From Bacteroidota bacterium (GTDB lineage: Bacteria > Bacteroidota > Bacteroidia > Flavobacteriales > Flavobacteriaceae): DNA of 64,000 nucleotides. The notes below the pieces were generated by a model. The model saw only the letters and a list, made by a program, of their open reading frames with translations. It was not told the origin of the DNA and made no database searches. The stretch's first letter is position 1. Each line of letters opens with the position of its first letter. Positions 1-7,887 of the stretch are shown piece by piece. The position numbers and the translations under genes were made by a program. The stretch lies in NCBI GenBank assembly GCA_020161455.1, contig JAIUNZ010000001.1, positions 558,001 through 622,000 of the forward strand. Reading direction: 5' to 3'.

Positions 1-1
1 G

Positions 2-520
2 TTGAAAGAAGAAATGGGTGTGCAAAACATCATCAAGCGCGAGCATGAAATTGTGGATTACATTTTCAGTAGATTGAACAATGTAGAGGATTTAAACATC
101 CTTGCCAACCAACATCAAGACAGATTGGGAGTACTATCTTTCTACATCAACGATTTACATTTCAACCTAGGGGTAAAAATATTAAACGACAAATTTGGGA
201 TTCAATCCCGTGGTGGATGCAGTTGTGCCGGAACCTATGGGCATTTCCTATTACACGTTGACCAAGAAACCTCAAACAATTTAGTTTCTCAAATCTCTTT
301 GGGCGAACTATTAAAGAAACCGGGATGGATTAGAATGTCTATTCACCCAACAACTACCAATCAAGAAATAGAATACGTTTGTGATAGCATCATTGCTTTA
401 GCAAAGAATCATAAAGAATGGAGCAAAAACTATCAATATGATAGCAAAAGCAATAATTTTCATCACGAAAACGACCCACTGCTTGAAAAAGAAATGGTTC
501 AAAACTGGTTTAAAACCTAA
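2..520 (+). CDS. Aminotransferase class V / cysteine desulfurase-like protein, C-terminal part
   Basis: Only the C-terminal 172 residues lie in the window; the frame is open to the left edge, so the apparent TTG start is internal. The stretch RGGCSCAGTYGH (about residues 70-81) matches the conserved loop of SufS/Csd-like, PLP-dependent class V enzymes that carries the sulfur-accepting Cys. The downstream segment GWIRMSIHPTTTNQEI fits the end of the small domain. In Bacteroidota such enzymes are often called selenocysteine lyase/cysteine desulfurase-like, but the PLP lysine is outside the window and the substrate cannot be told. A rhomboid gene follows after 9 bp, so the two may be co-transcribed. 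Confidence 0.8.
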   Translation: MKEEMGVQNIIKREHEIVDYIFSRLNNVEDLNILANQHQDRLGVLSFYINDLHFNLGVKILNDKFGIQSRGGCSCAGTYGHFLLHVDQETSNNLVSQISLGELLKKPGWIRMSIHPTTTNQEIEYVCDSIIALAKNHKEWSKNYQYDSKSNNFHHENDPLLEKEMVQNWFKT

Positions 521-529
521 AACAACTTT

Positions 530-1171
530 ATGGAAAACATGTTTCTTTATGGTTTAATCGCCGTTAACGCAATAGTAAGTTTTAAAGGTTTTGAAGACCA
601 ATTTTTTTTTAGAAAATACCAATTTCACATGGGAAGCATTCGCGCGGGAGAACAATATCGTGTGGTTACTTCGGGCTTTCTTCATGCCGATATTGGACAT
701 TTGGCGTTCAACATGATTACGCTCTATTTCTTTGCACCTATAGTATCACAGTCTTTGGGCGATTTTTCGTTTCTACTTATTTATTTCGCCAGTTTGGTTT
801 GCGGTAGTTTATTAACGATGGTGTTTCACGGCAATGAGTATTCCTATAGTGCCGTTGGAGCTTCGGGAGCAGTAACCGGAATTCTATATTCAGCTATATT
901 AATGTATCCTCAAATGACGATTGGCATCTTTGGAATTATCCCCATGCCTGCTTACATCTTCGGTATTGGGTATTTGTTATATTCTATTTATGGTATGCGT
1001 GCCAAGAACGATAATATTGGTCACACGGCACACTTTGGTGGTGCTATTGGGGGCTATGTTATTACTTTGTTAAAAGTGCCAACACTGTTTCAAGACAATC
1101 TGTTGATGGTTATTTTATTAGCCGTTCCAATAGTATTATTGTTTATCTTAGCCAAAGCTGGTAAACTATAA
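530..1171 (+). CDS. Rhomboid family intramembrane serine protease
   Basis: Integral membrane protein of 213 aa with about six hydrophobic segments. Rhomboid hallmarks are visible: HADIGHLAFNM (about residues 52-62, the H/N motif of TM2), GASGAVTG (about 109-116) with the nucleophile Ser in GASG, and the catalytic His in HTAHFGGAIGG (about 163-173). It should cleave transmembrane substrates in the inner membrane; the substrate is unknown. It begins 9 bp after the upstream aminotransferase gene, which suggests one transcript. Confidence 0.9.
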   Translation: MENMFLYGLIAVNAIVSFKGFEDQFFFRKYQFHMGSIRAGEQYRVVTSGFLHADIGHLAFNMITLYFFAPIVSQSLGDFSFLLIYFASLVCGSLLTMVFHGNEYSYSAVGASGAVTGILYSAILMYPQMTIGIFGIIPMPAYIFGIGYLLYSIYGMRAKNDNIGHTAHFGGAIGGYVITLLKVPTLFQDNLLMVILLAVPIVLLFILAKAGKL

Positions 1172-1219
1172 TTGGCACAACTTTTGTTTTTCTAGTTCTA
1201 AATTTAAATACATATCATC

Positions 1220-1915
1220 ATGAAAAAATCAATTGCCTTAGTAGCTTTATTATTTACTGTTGTTGCTTTTGCACAAGATAATAAAGCACAAGTTCCTCAA
1301 ATATCCGTAACTGGTGAAGGAAAAGTAAAAGTAACTCCAGACAGAGCCATTATTAATGTAGGTGTTTTAAATACTGGAAAAGACGCCAAAGAAGTAAAAT
1401 CCTTGAATGACGAAACGGTAGATAAAGTAATCAAGTTTTTAAAGAAAAGTGGTCTTAATGCTGCGGATTATAAGACTAACAATGTAAGCTTGCACAAAAG
1501 CTATGATTATGAAAAAAAGAAACAAGTTTATCAAGCCAATCAATCAATAAGCATCACGTTAAAAGACTTGTCAAAGTATGACGAAATCATGATGGGATTG
1601 AATGATACTGGAGTAAACAACATACAAGGCGTAGAATTTAAATCGTCTAAAATGGAAGAATTGGAAAAAGAAGCCAGAAAGAAAGCTATGTTGAATGCGA
1701 AACAAAAAGCAGAAGATTATGTTTCGGTTTTAGGACAAAAAGTGGGCAAAGCATTATTAATCTCAGACAGTTCTCAAGCCTATTATCCGCAACCAATGTA
1801 TAAAAACAGTATGATGGGTGGAGAAGCAATGGTAAGTGGCGATAGTCAAGAAACATTAGCCGTTGGTGAAATAGAAATTATTGCTACTGTAAATGTTACT
1901 TTTATATTAGATTAA
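1220..1915 (+). CDS. SIMPL domain-containing (DUF541) secreted protein
   Basis: 231 aa. A Sec signal peptide is evident at residues 1-19 (lysines then a hydrophobic core ending in AFAQ). The mature protein starts PQISVTGEGKVKVTPDRAIINVGV, the typical beginning of the SIMPL/DUF541 (BP26/OMP28-like) fold, followed by a lysine-rich middle and a C-terminal beta segment VGEIEIIATVNVTFILD. The family is periplasmic or outer-membrane associated; members form oligomeric assemblies in some bacteria but the cellular role here is unknown. The ATG at 1220 directly precedes the signal peptide, so the start is well supported. Confidence 0.85.
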   Translation: MKKSIALVALLFTVVAFAQDNKAQVPQISVTGEGKVKVTPDRAIINVGVLNTGKDAKEVKSLNDETVDKVIKFLKKSGLNAADYKTNNVSLHKSYDYEKKKQVYQANQSISITLKDLSKYDEIMMGLNDTGVNNIQGVEFKSSKMEELEKEARKKAMLNAKQKAEDYVSVLGQKVGKALLISDSSQAYYPQPMYKNSMMGGEAMVSGDSQETLAVGEIEIIATVNVTFILD

Positions 1916-1960
1916 ATAAAGAGCAATCTCAATACGATTTTCAAAAGAAAATCACTCAAA

Positions 1961-1993
1961 ATGCCCCAAATAGTTTCTAACTTTTTGGGGCAT
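1961..1993. terminator. Hairpin terminator candidate between convergent genes
   Basis: A perfect 10-bp stem (ATGCCCCAAA at 1961-1970, TTTGGGGCAT at 1984-1993) with a 13-nt loop lies between the convergent SIMPL gene and the repeat lipoprotein gene. T-rich tract after the hairpin is better on the minus strand, but it may serve both directions. Confidence 0.55.
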
Positions 1994-2019
1994 GTACAAT
2001 TGGAGGCTTTATTCTATAC

Positions 2020-2547
2020 TTATTGTTTCGTTGGTAACGGAGCGCCAACGGCTACAGCACAATCATGACCTTCTTGACCATGCGGTGGATTCATTCCTGG
2101 AGCAGTAACTACTGGATTTACATTAGGATCCAACATTAAAGGTGTAGCATTAGGATTTGATAGTGTTTTCTGAGCATTATTAGGAACAGTAATTGTTTGG
2201 TTTGCCGCTTTTCCTGATTGAACTACTGGAGCAGCAGGTTTTGAATTTAATGGTGCACCTACTTGTATGTCGCAACGATGTCCCGCTTGTCCGTGTGGTG
2301 GATTCATTCCTGGTTTAGTTGCTACAGGTGTTTGCGTTACTACCTGATTATTTGGGTTGGCTTGTTGTTGTACTTGTTGCTGCTGTGGTGGTGGTGCAAC
2401 ATAATTTCCAGTTGGAATGGCTTGAACTCTTGGCAAGATAATTTCTTTAGGTGTGTCGGATACAACAGTTTCTTCTTCTTTTTTACACGAAATAAAAACG
2501 ATTGATAAAGTTAAGCTAACAGCTACTAATTTTAAATTCGATATCAT
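2020..2547 (-). CDS. Lipoprotein with two copies of a PGMNPPHGQxGHxC motif
   Basis: 175 aa. Residues 1-21 form a lipoprotein signal with lipobox Cys21 (SIVFISCKK), so it should be membrane anchored. The body is low complexity: a Pro/Gln-rich linker (about 50-70), then two near-identical motifs at residues 79-100 and 150-171, both PGMNPPHGQ-x-GH-x-C followed by four residues and GAPL. The spacing of His and Cys suggests a metal or haem ligand set, but no function is established and I do not recognise a named family. It is transcribed convergently with the SIMPL gene and has tRNA-Tyr upstream on the same strand. Confidence 0.75.
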   Translation of the reverse strand: MISNLKLVAVSLTLSIVFISCKKEEETVVSDTPKEIILPRVQAIPTGNYVAPPPQQQQVQQQANPNNQVVTQTPVATKPGMNPPHGQAGHRCDIQVGAPLNSKPAAPVVQSGKAANQTITVPNNAQKTLSNPNATPLMLDPNVNPVVTAPGMNPPHGQEGHDCAVAVGAPLPTKQ

Positions 2548-2588
2548 ACTAATTTTTTTAGAATTTCAAATATAGCTTTTCTAAATAA

Positions 2589-2616
2589 AAAAAGCATCAT
2601 AAGTATGATGCTTTTT
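2589..2616 (-). terminator. Terminator of tRNA-Tyr
   Basis: Twelve-bp stem (aaaaagcatcat / atgatgcttttt) with a 4-nt loop immediately 3' of the tRNA on the minus strand; a T run follows in that direction. A classic intrinsic terminator. Confidence 0.8.
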
Positions 2617-2617
2617 G

Positions 2618-2699
2618 TGGGGAGAGCAGGATTCGAACCTGCGAAGATGTAATCAGCGGATTTACAGTCCGCCCTCGTTGGCCGCTTGAGTATCTCCCC
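2618..2699 (-). tRNA. tRNA-Tyr (GTA)
   Basis: 82 nt on the minus strand. The acceptor stem GGGGAGA (2693-2699) pairs with TCTCCCC (2619-2625), the discriminator is A at 2618, and the anticodon loop reads CTGTAAA, i.e. anticodon GTA for tyrosine. The T arm GGTTCGAATCC and the long variable arm are those of a class II bacterial tRNA-Tyr. CCA is not encoded. A strong promoter lies just upstream and an intrinsic terminator just downstream, so it is a monocistronic unit. Confidence 0.95.
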
Positions 2700-2717
2700 A
2701 AACCTGTATAGAGGGTG

Positions 2718-2748
2718 CAAATATAATAAGTGTTTTGAGAGATGCAAA
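2718..2748 (-). promoter_or_regulatory. Bacteroidota-type promoter of tRNA-Tyr
   Basis: On the minus strand TTTG (2745-2748) is followed after 19 bp by TATATTTG (2718-2725), a full match to the known Bacteroidota -33 TTTG / -7 TAnnTTTG consensus. Transcription would start about 10-15 nt before the tRNA 5' end. Confidence 0.75.
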
Positions 2749-2803
2749 CAAAATAAAAATATATTTTTCAATCAAAATTTAATTCTTTGAAAACGAACTA
2801 AAT

Positions 2804-2831
2804 AAAAAAATCTTCCGAAGAAGATTTTTTT
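2804..2831 (-). terminator. Terminator of the TlpA-like gene
   Basis: Twelve-bp AT-rich stem (aaaaaaatcttc / gaagattttttt) with a cgaa tetraloop and a T run on the minus strand, 20 bp after the stop of the thioredoxin-domain frame. Confidence 0.8.
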
Positions 2832-2850
2832 ATTGCATCTATATTTTACA

Positions 2851-3201
2851 CTATTTTATCGCTAATAATTCGGCAACTTTAGCTTTCAAAGCCTCACCTC
2901 TTAAATCTTTTGCAACAATGTTTCCGTTAGCATCCAATAGGATTGTAGTTGGAATTTGGGAAATATTATATTGTTCTGCAATTGGATCTTTCCAGCCTTT
3001 TAGGTTTGAAAGTTGTGTCCAAGTAATGTTATCTTTTTTTATGGCTTCTTTCCATTTAGTAATATCTTCGTCTAAAGATACACCAACGATATTTAATCCT
3101 TTTGAATGAAACTCGCTATATAGTGCTACTACATTAGGATTTTCTAAACGACAAGGTTTGCACCAAGAAGCCCAAAAGTCAATTATAGTTACTTTACCCA
3201 T
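2851..3201 (-). CDS. TlpA-like thioredoxin domain, C-terminal half of a frame-broken gene
   Basis: 116 aa from the internal ATG at 3201, but coding quality in this frame continues upstream without a stop to the A10 run at 3301-3310 (…GEVAPNFQGKSPEGKTISLKES before the ATG), where it meets the end of the 237-aa lipoprotein frame. The domain is a TlpA/AhpC-TSA-type thioredoxin fold with the redox motif WCKPC in FWASWCKPCR and the cis-Pro segment ISQIPTT. Together the two frames give the usual DUF4369-TlpA architecture of Bacteroidota periplasmic thiol-disulfide oxidoreductase lipoproteins, about 386 aa. Alone this fragment has no export signal, so the 116-aa product as such is unlikely to be functional. 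Confidence 0.75.
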   Translation of the reverse strand: MGKVTIIDFWASWCKPCRLENPNVVALYSEFHSKGLNIVGVSLDEDITKWKEAIKKDNITWTQLSNLKGWKDPIAEQYNISQIPTTILLDANGNIVAKDLRGEALKAKVAELLAIK

Positions 3202-3296
3202 ACTTTCTTTTAAAGAAATTGTCTTTCCTTCTGGAGATTTTCCTTGAAAGTTCGGTGCTACTTCGCCAGCTGTTGTTGCTGTCTTTTTAACTTCAA

Positions 3297-3311
3297 CTAC
3301 TTTTTTTTTTG
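3297..3311 (-). other. A10 homopolymer with A AAA AAG slippery site next to a TAG stop
   Basis: On the minus strand the lipoprotein frame reads CAA AAA AAA AAG TAG. The last bases before the stop form the classical -1 slippery heptamer A AAA AAG (as in dnaX). A slip of -1 continues into GTA GTT GAA and the TlpA frame. It may be programmed slippage, a phase-variable tract or a one-base sequencing/assembly error (A11 would restore the frame). Confidence 0.6.
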
Positions 3312-4010
3312 AGTTGCAATAGCTTCCGTAACTTTTTTACCTGCTGCTGATTTTCTTAACGATTCTTCCAATGAATTGAATATTTTTTCAGCATCTGCTA
3401 CCTTAACATCGGGATTATTCAACATGTTTTCAACTAATAAAACACTAATAAATGATTTCGGGTGTTCTTTTGGATAGTTGTTCATGTAATTTGTACTTTC
3501 TGCTCTTAAAGCTTTGAATTCATTTCTTAAAGAATTCATTACAACTGTATCATTTTTTTGTTGTGCTTCATTCATTTTTGCCATGTTATCTTCTTGGAAC
3601 TTCATGATTTTAGCTTGTGATTTTTTTTGAAGCTTACCAAGTTTTTCATTAAAAGCATAAAACTCGTCATTACTGTATGTTCCACTCATTTTTGATTTGA
3701 AAATACTGTCTTTGTCAACAGTAATAGCAATATCTCCATTTTCTAAAATAAAAGGAACTTTTCCTTGCAAGCTATCAACTTGAATAAAATGAATGCTTGG
3801 TTCTAGGGATTTTCCTTTGATTTCAAACTTACCATCTACAACTTTTACGGTATCTATGGCAACCGTTCCCATTCCGTTTTCTGATTGTTTCTCTAAATAA
3901 ACATTCCCAGATTTCATTCCTGCAATTGTACCTGTAATGGTATATTCATCATTGTTTTTACATGAAATGGCAACAATTGCTATTACCAATAAAAGAGCTA
4001 TTTTTTTCAT
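3297..4010 (-). CDS. DUF4369-domain lipoprotein, N-terminal half of a TlpA family protein
   Basis: 237 aa. Signal peptide with lipobox AISCKN (Cys17) marks a lipoprotein. Residues about 22-120 are the DUF4369 beta domain (YTITGTIAGMKSGNVYLEKQ), followed by a helical, charged linker (about 120-215). This is the N-terminal half of a DUF4369-thioredoxin protein; the frame ends at a TAG directly after an A10 run, and the thioredoxin domain follows in the -1 frame. If translation slips there, a full-length 386-aa periplasmic redox protein results; otherwise a lipoprotein without its catalytic domain. Promoter-like TACATTTG (minus, 4037-4044) lies 27 bp upstream. Confidence 0.8.
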   Translation of the reverse strand: MKKIALLLVIAIVAISCKNNDEYTITGTIAGMKSGNVYLEKQSENGMGTVAIDTVKVVDGKFEIKGKSLEPSIHFIQVDSLQGKVPFILENGDIAITVDKDSIFKSKMSGTYSNDEFYAFNEKLGKLQKKSQAKIMKFQEDNMAKMNEAQQKNDTVVMNSLRNEFKALRAESTNYMNNYPKEHPKSFISVLLVENMLNNPDVKVADAEKIFNSLEESLRKSAAGKKVTEAIATQKKK

Positions 4011-4036
4011 TATTTTGTTTTTATTTTTAACGTGTG

Positions 4037-4066
4037 CAAATGTATTTATTTTTATGTAACAACAAC
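4037..4066 (-). promoter_or_regulatory. Promoter candidate of the DUF4369-TlpA gene
   Basis: Minus strand GTTG (4063-4066), 18-bp spacer, TACATTTG (4037-4044): one mismatch in the -33 box and a full -7 TAnnTTTG match. Confidence 0.5.
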
Positions 4067-4250
4067 TTTATTTTATAATAACTTTATCTATTAGGCGAAG
4101 TTTTTGATAGATTAGTTTTACTTTAAAAAAATATTTGTAGTGTTTTATTTTGGATTATATACAAATCATATTAAATAAGCGTTAATTGTCTATTATTATT
4201 AGGAATATTGGTTTATATCTCAATAAATTTGAGGTTCAAAAAAACAAATA

Positions 4251-6218
4251 ATGTTTAAAAAATTACTTCAAATTACCTGTTTTTTCGCTGTTCTTTCCAC
4301 CTATTCGCAAGTAGTTATTAATGAAATAGATGCAGATACTCCCGGTACTGACACAAAAGAGTTCATTGAATTAAAATCGGTTACCGCTAATTTTTCTTTA
4401 GATGGTTATGTTTTGGTGTTTTTAAATGGTGGAAGTACTGGCACCTCAAATGCAAGCTATTTAGCTTTAGATTTAGATGGATATACAACTGATATAAATG
4501 GATTATTTTTGATAGGAAACAATCAAGTTTCACCTACTCCAACCTACATAATTCCAAATGCATCAATACAAAATGGACCAGATGTTGTAGCTTTATATCA
4601 AGCAAACGCTAGCGATTTTCCATTGAATACTATTGGAACTTCTTCAAACTTGATTGATGCAGTAGCCTATTCTTCTTCTACATCTTCTTCGCCAACAGCT
4701 ATAATGTCGGCTTTAGGAATTACAACTTTTGGAATAGACAATACAAATAGTAGTGCCAATACATCTATTCAAAGAAATAATGATGGTACTTATACTTCTG
4801 CTACACCAACACCTGGCCAAAATAACGATGGAAGTGGTGTTGTTTTAAACCATGTAACCATAACAGCATCGGCAACAACTGTTAATGAGGGTGATACAAT
4901 CGTTTTTACTTTCACTACCGAAACACCTGTTGTTGGAAGTAATCTCATTATCAATATGGTAGTTAATAATGGAACGTTTAATTTACAAGACATCAATGGA
5001 ACTTTAACTACCTTTATACCTGTGGGTCAAACTTCTATTTCCAATAGTTTATTGATTGTTAATGATGGTACAAATGAAGGAGACGAAGAACTTTTATTAA
5101 ATGTACAATCACTTCAACCTGGATTTGTATTAAATAATAATTATCTCTTAATAAGAATAAACGAAAGTAATTTTGAGGTAAAACCATGGGGAACACCTGC
5201 AAATCCTACTTATGGAGTAGTTGCACCAACTTATCCAGCAGGATACTATAGCTCGCTAGAAGGATTGTCGGGAGCTGCACTTAAACAAGCATTACAAAAT
5301 ATTATTGCTAATCCTCAAGTGGTTAGAGCACATACATACGCCGATATTTGGGAAATATTAAAAACTGCCGATCAAAATCCAGAAAACAGTAGTCAAGTTT
5401 GGTTAATTTATAATGAAACGCCACGTTCAAAATTAGACCAACAAGCAACGAGTAGTATTGTGGGTAAATGGAATAGAGAACATATTTATTGTCAATCAAG
5501 AGGAAATTTTGGCGATTGGTATGACACCAGTGCAACTGGAATAAATAATTATGTTTTGTCAAATGCAAGTGATATTGCAGCAGGATTGTCTGATGCACAT
5601 CATTTGAGAGCTGCTGATGGTCAAGAAAATTCTTCAAGAGGAAACAGAAATTACGGTGTGGATTATAACGGTCCAACAGGAAATCCAGGTTCTTGGAAAG
5701 GTGATGTAGCACGAGCATTGTTTTATATGGCAGTTCGCTATAATGGCTTGAATGTAGTGAACGGAAATCCAGTTGATAACACTATTGGACAAATTGGCGA
5801 TTTAACCACTTTGCTGTCATGGAATCAACAAGACACATCGGATGATTTTGAAATGAACAGAAATAATTATATTTATACTTGGCAAATGAACCGTAATCCC
5901 TTTATTGATTATCCTAGTTTAGTCAATTATGTTTTTGGTGCCAACTATGGTCAACCTTGGTTTTCGTCGTTAGCAACAACTGAAATAAATTTTGATAAGA
6001 TTGTTTTATATCCCAATCCTGTTAACGATTATCTTTCAATTACTGGATTAAATACAAAAGGAACCCTTGAACTATTTAATACTCTTGGTGAAAAAGTATT
6101 TCAAAGTGATATCGAAAATCAACATCAAATTAATTTAAATCTTCAAAGTGGCGTCTATTTTGCCAAAATATCTAGTGAAAACAAAAACTTTACAAAAAAA
6201 ATAATTATTACCAATTAG
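4251..6218 (+). CDS. Secreted endonuclease I with lamin-tail domain and T9SS type A signal
   Basis: 655 aa. Signal peptide residues 1-19; then a lamin-tail-like domain (VVINEIDADTPGTDTKEFIEL, about 20-170); a Calx-beta-like segment (about 195-305); then an endonuclease I (EndA/NucM) catalytic domain with WNREHIYCQSRG, containing the catalytic His of the family, and DAHHLRAADGQENSSRGNRNYG further on. The end (about 580-655) is a type IX secretion type A sorting domain starting near VLYPNPVNDYLSITG. It should be exported through T9SS and degrade DNA outside the cell, for nutrient or biofilm DNA. The ATG at 4251 begins the signal peptide. A TAAATTTG -7-like box lies at 4224-4231. Confidence 0.9.
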   Translation: MFKKLLQITCFFAVLSTYSQVVINEIDADTPGTDTKEFIELKSVTANFSLDGYVLVFLNGGSTGTSNASYLALDLDGYTTDINGLFLIGNNQVSPTPTYIIPNASIQNGPDVVALYQANASDFPLNTIGTSSNLIDAVAYSSSTSSSPTAIMSALGITTFGIDNTNSSANTSIQRNNDGTYTSATPTPGQNNDGSGVVLNHVTITASATTVNEGDTIVFTFTTETPVVGSNLIINMVVNNGTFNLQDINGTLTTFIPVGQTSISNSLLIVNDGTNEGDEELLLNVQSLQPGFVLNNNYLLIRINESNFEVKPWGTPANPTYGVVAPTYPAGYYSSLEGLSGAALKQALQNIIANPQVVRAHTYADIWEILKTADQNPENSSQVWLIYNETPRSKLDQQATSSIVGKWNREHIYCQSRGNFGDWYDTSATGINNYVLSNASDIAAGLSDAHHLRAADGQENSSRGNRNYGVDYNGPTGNPGSWKGDVARALFYMAVRYNGLNVVNGNPVDNTIGQIGDLTTLLSWNQQDTSDDFEMNRNNYIYTWQMNRNPFIDYPSLVNYVFGANYGQPWFSSLATTEINFDKIVLYPNPVNDYLSITGLNTKGTLELFNTLGEKVFQSDIENQHQINLNLQSGVYFAKISSENKNFTKKIIITN

Positions 6219-6225
6219 GTTGTAC

Positions 6226-6756
6226 ATGAACGCAGGTTTTAATAAAAAAGAATCCTCAATTGCACTAAAAGCAGAGCTTATATTCAAACTCACACAAGGA
6301 TTAATTGAAATTGTTCCCAAAGACAACAAATTTTTACAAGAAACAACTGTTCGATTTATGTTGGAAGATGCGATGATGATTCCTGCAAAAATTTCGGGAG
6401 CAGAAGCTATTGATTTGTATGATATAAAAATGGAAAATGCTACTATCATCCGAAAATGTGCTCAACAATTGTATGTAAATGCTGGAAATCTGCGTTTTGA
6501 AGAAAGTATTAAGGACAGTGAATACATAGAATTATTGCGAGATGAAATTGAAGAATTTCGCTTACTTTTTATTGATTGGGTTGCCTCTTTTGACCAATGG
6601 AATTATATAATTGATCGCTGGGGTTTATTTAATCCGCCTGGAGTTACTGCGCATGATAAAGATCCTGATGATTCAATTCCGTTTAACTCAAAAGAGTATT
6701 TTGATGGTTTGGATTTAGATAATTTGGACGAGGACGAAAATGATGATGATAAGTAA
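6226..6756 (+). CDS. Conserved hypothetical protein with acidic tail
   Basis: 176 aa from the ATG at 6226 (a TTG at 6220 would add two residues). No signal peptide or membrane segment. Mostly helical and charged, with a central WVASFDQWNYIIDRWGLFNPPG block and a strongly acidic C-terminus (LDLDNLDEDENDDDK). I do not recognise a named domain. It starts 7 bp after the endonuclease gene, so they may share a transcript, and it converges on the WYL regulator gene. Confidence 0.7.
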   Translation: MNAGFNKKESSIALKAELIFKLTQGLIEIVPKDNKFLQETTVRFMLEDAMMIPAKISGAEAIDLYDIKMENATIIRKCAQQLYVNAGNLRFEESIKDSEYIELLRDEIEEFRLLFIDWVASFDQWNYIIDRWGLFNPPGVTAHDKDPDDSIPFNSKEYFDGLDLDNLDEDENDDDK

Positions 6757-6774
6757 ATTTTTTTAAAATCAAAT

Positions 6775-7782
6775 TCAAATATAATTTTCTAAGTTTTTTT
6801 GCAGCCTGCTTTTTATGGTTTCTTGTAAATGTATTGGTGCTATTATTTTCAAGGTTTCTCCATAAGACAACAACAAATTTTCCAACTCATAATTGATAAT
6901 CAACTCAATAGAAAACAAATAGCCATTTTCATCATCACTAATTTTTTTTTGCGAACCGTGAATGGGTTTTGTTGTTAGATAAGGTTTCAATTCGGGAGTT
7001 GCTAATAAAATTATTTTTTCGATTAATGCATCTTTTGGTTTTAAAATTCCAATAACATCTTCAAAATATTCATTAAAATCAACAGTTGTTGAAATGTATT
7101 TTGCATTCGTTTCTTGAACCGAAATCATTCTGTCTATAGCAAAATGAGTAAGGTTTTCATACTTTTCAAAACGGCCAATCAAAAACCAGCGATTGTTGTA
7201 TTGTTTCAAATAATATGGGTGAATTTCATGTATTTTACTCTCAGCATTATTGAATTTTTGGTATTCTATTTGCACCACTTTTTCATATAAAATAGCATTA
7301 AATAAGTCGCCTATTAAATGAATGTTTTTCAAATAAATATTAGCATCAAAGCTTATAATTTCTTTCGTATGGCTTTGCAAATTAAATGCTTGCTGTAGTT
7401 TTAAAATCAATTCGTTAACCCATTCAAATTGCGGCATTCCTTTGAAACGCGCCAAAACCAATAATGCCGATTTTAGTTTCTCTGCCTCAAAATCATTGAT
7501 GGGTTGATTGTTGATAGAAAAATCTTTATCAGCATAGCGATAATAAACCGTTCTGCCTTCTTTGGTGCGCTCAAGCGGAATTTCCCAACCTTGACTACTT
7601 TCCATAAACTTAATATCTTCAAACAGTTGCCGTTTTTTGATGCCTTCACTCTGATAATTATATTCTGCTAAAGCCTCGTTACAAACCTCAAGCAAATCTT
7701 CGTTTGAAAATCGTCTTCCAAAATTGCTAAAGCATTTATCTAAAGCATGATACCGAATAAGTGCGTTTTTATTAATTGCCAT
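6775..7782 (-). CDS. WYL domain transcriptional regulator
   Basis: 335 aa. N-terminal winged-helix-like region (about 1-75: RYHALDKCFSNFGRRFSNEDLLEVCNEAL) followed by a WYL domain (about 140-230: VQIEYQKFNNAESKIHEIHPYYLKQYNNRWFLIGRF) and a C-terminal WCX-like extension. WYL regulators sense ligands such as nucleic acids or nucleotides and often control defence genes (CapW/BrxR type). It is divergent from the HIRAN gene, and a 19-bp palindrome between them is a likely operator. No other WYL-controlled genes can be identified from the sequence. Confidence 0.85.
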   Translation of the reverse strand: MAINKNALIRYHALDKCFSNFGRRFSNEDLLEVCNEALAEYNYQSEGIKKRQLFEDIKFMESSQGWEIPLERTKEGRTVYYRYADKDFSINNQPINDFEAEKLKSALLVLARFKGMPQFEWVNELILKLQQAFNLQSHTKEIISFDANIYLKNIHLIGDLFNAILYEKVVQIEYQKFNNAESKIHEIHPYYLKQYNNRWFLIGRFEKYENLTHFAIDRMISVQETNAKYISTTVDFNEYFEDVIGILKPKDALIEKIILLATPELKPYLTTKPIHGSQKKISDDENGYLFSIELIINYELENLLLSYGETLKIIAPIHLQETIKSRLQKNLENYI

Positions 7783-7846
7783 TTTTAATCGTTTACATTA
7801 TGTGCGCCACAAAAATAGCTTAAATGAATGCACATCTAATGCATTA

Positions 7847-7865
7847 ATACAAAATAGTTTTGTAT
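7847..7865. promoter_or_regulatory. Palindromic operator overlapping the HIRAN promoter
   Basis: ATACAAAA-TAG-TTTTGTAT, a perfect 8-bp inverted repeat, overlaps the -7 element TAGTTTTG (7855-7862, plus strand) 23 bp ahead of the HIRAN start. Its position between divergent genes suggests binding by the WYL regulator. Confidence 0.55.
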
Positions 7866-7887
7866 CATCATTTTAAAACAAGAAATC

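Noticed and set aside
2544-2771. 75-aa minus-strand ORF
   Set aside because: Runs through the tRNA-Tyr gene and its terminator.
5323-5718. 131-aa minus-strand ORF inside the endonuclease gene
   Set aside because: Antisense to the conserved catalytic domain of the endonuclease I gene; coincidental.
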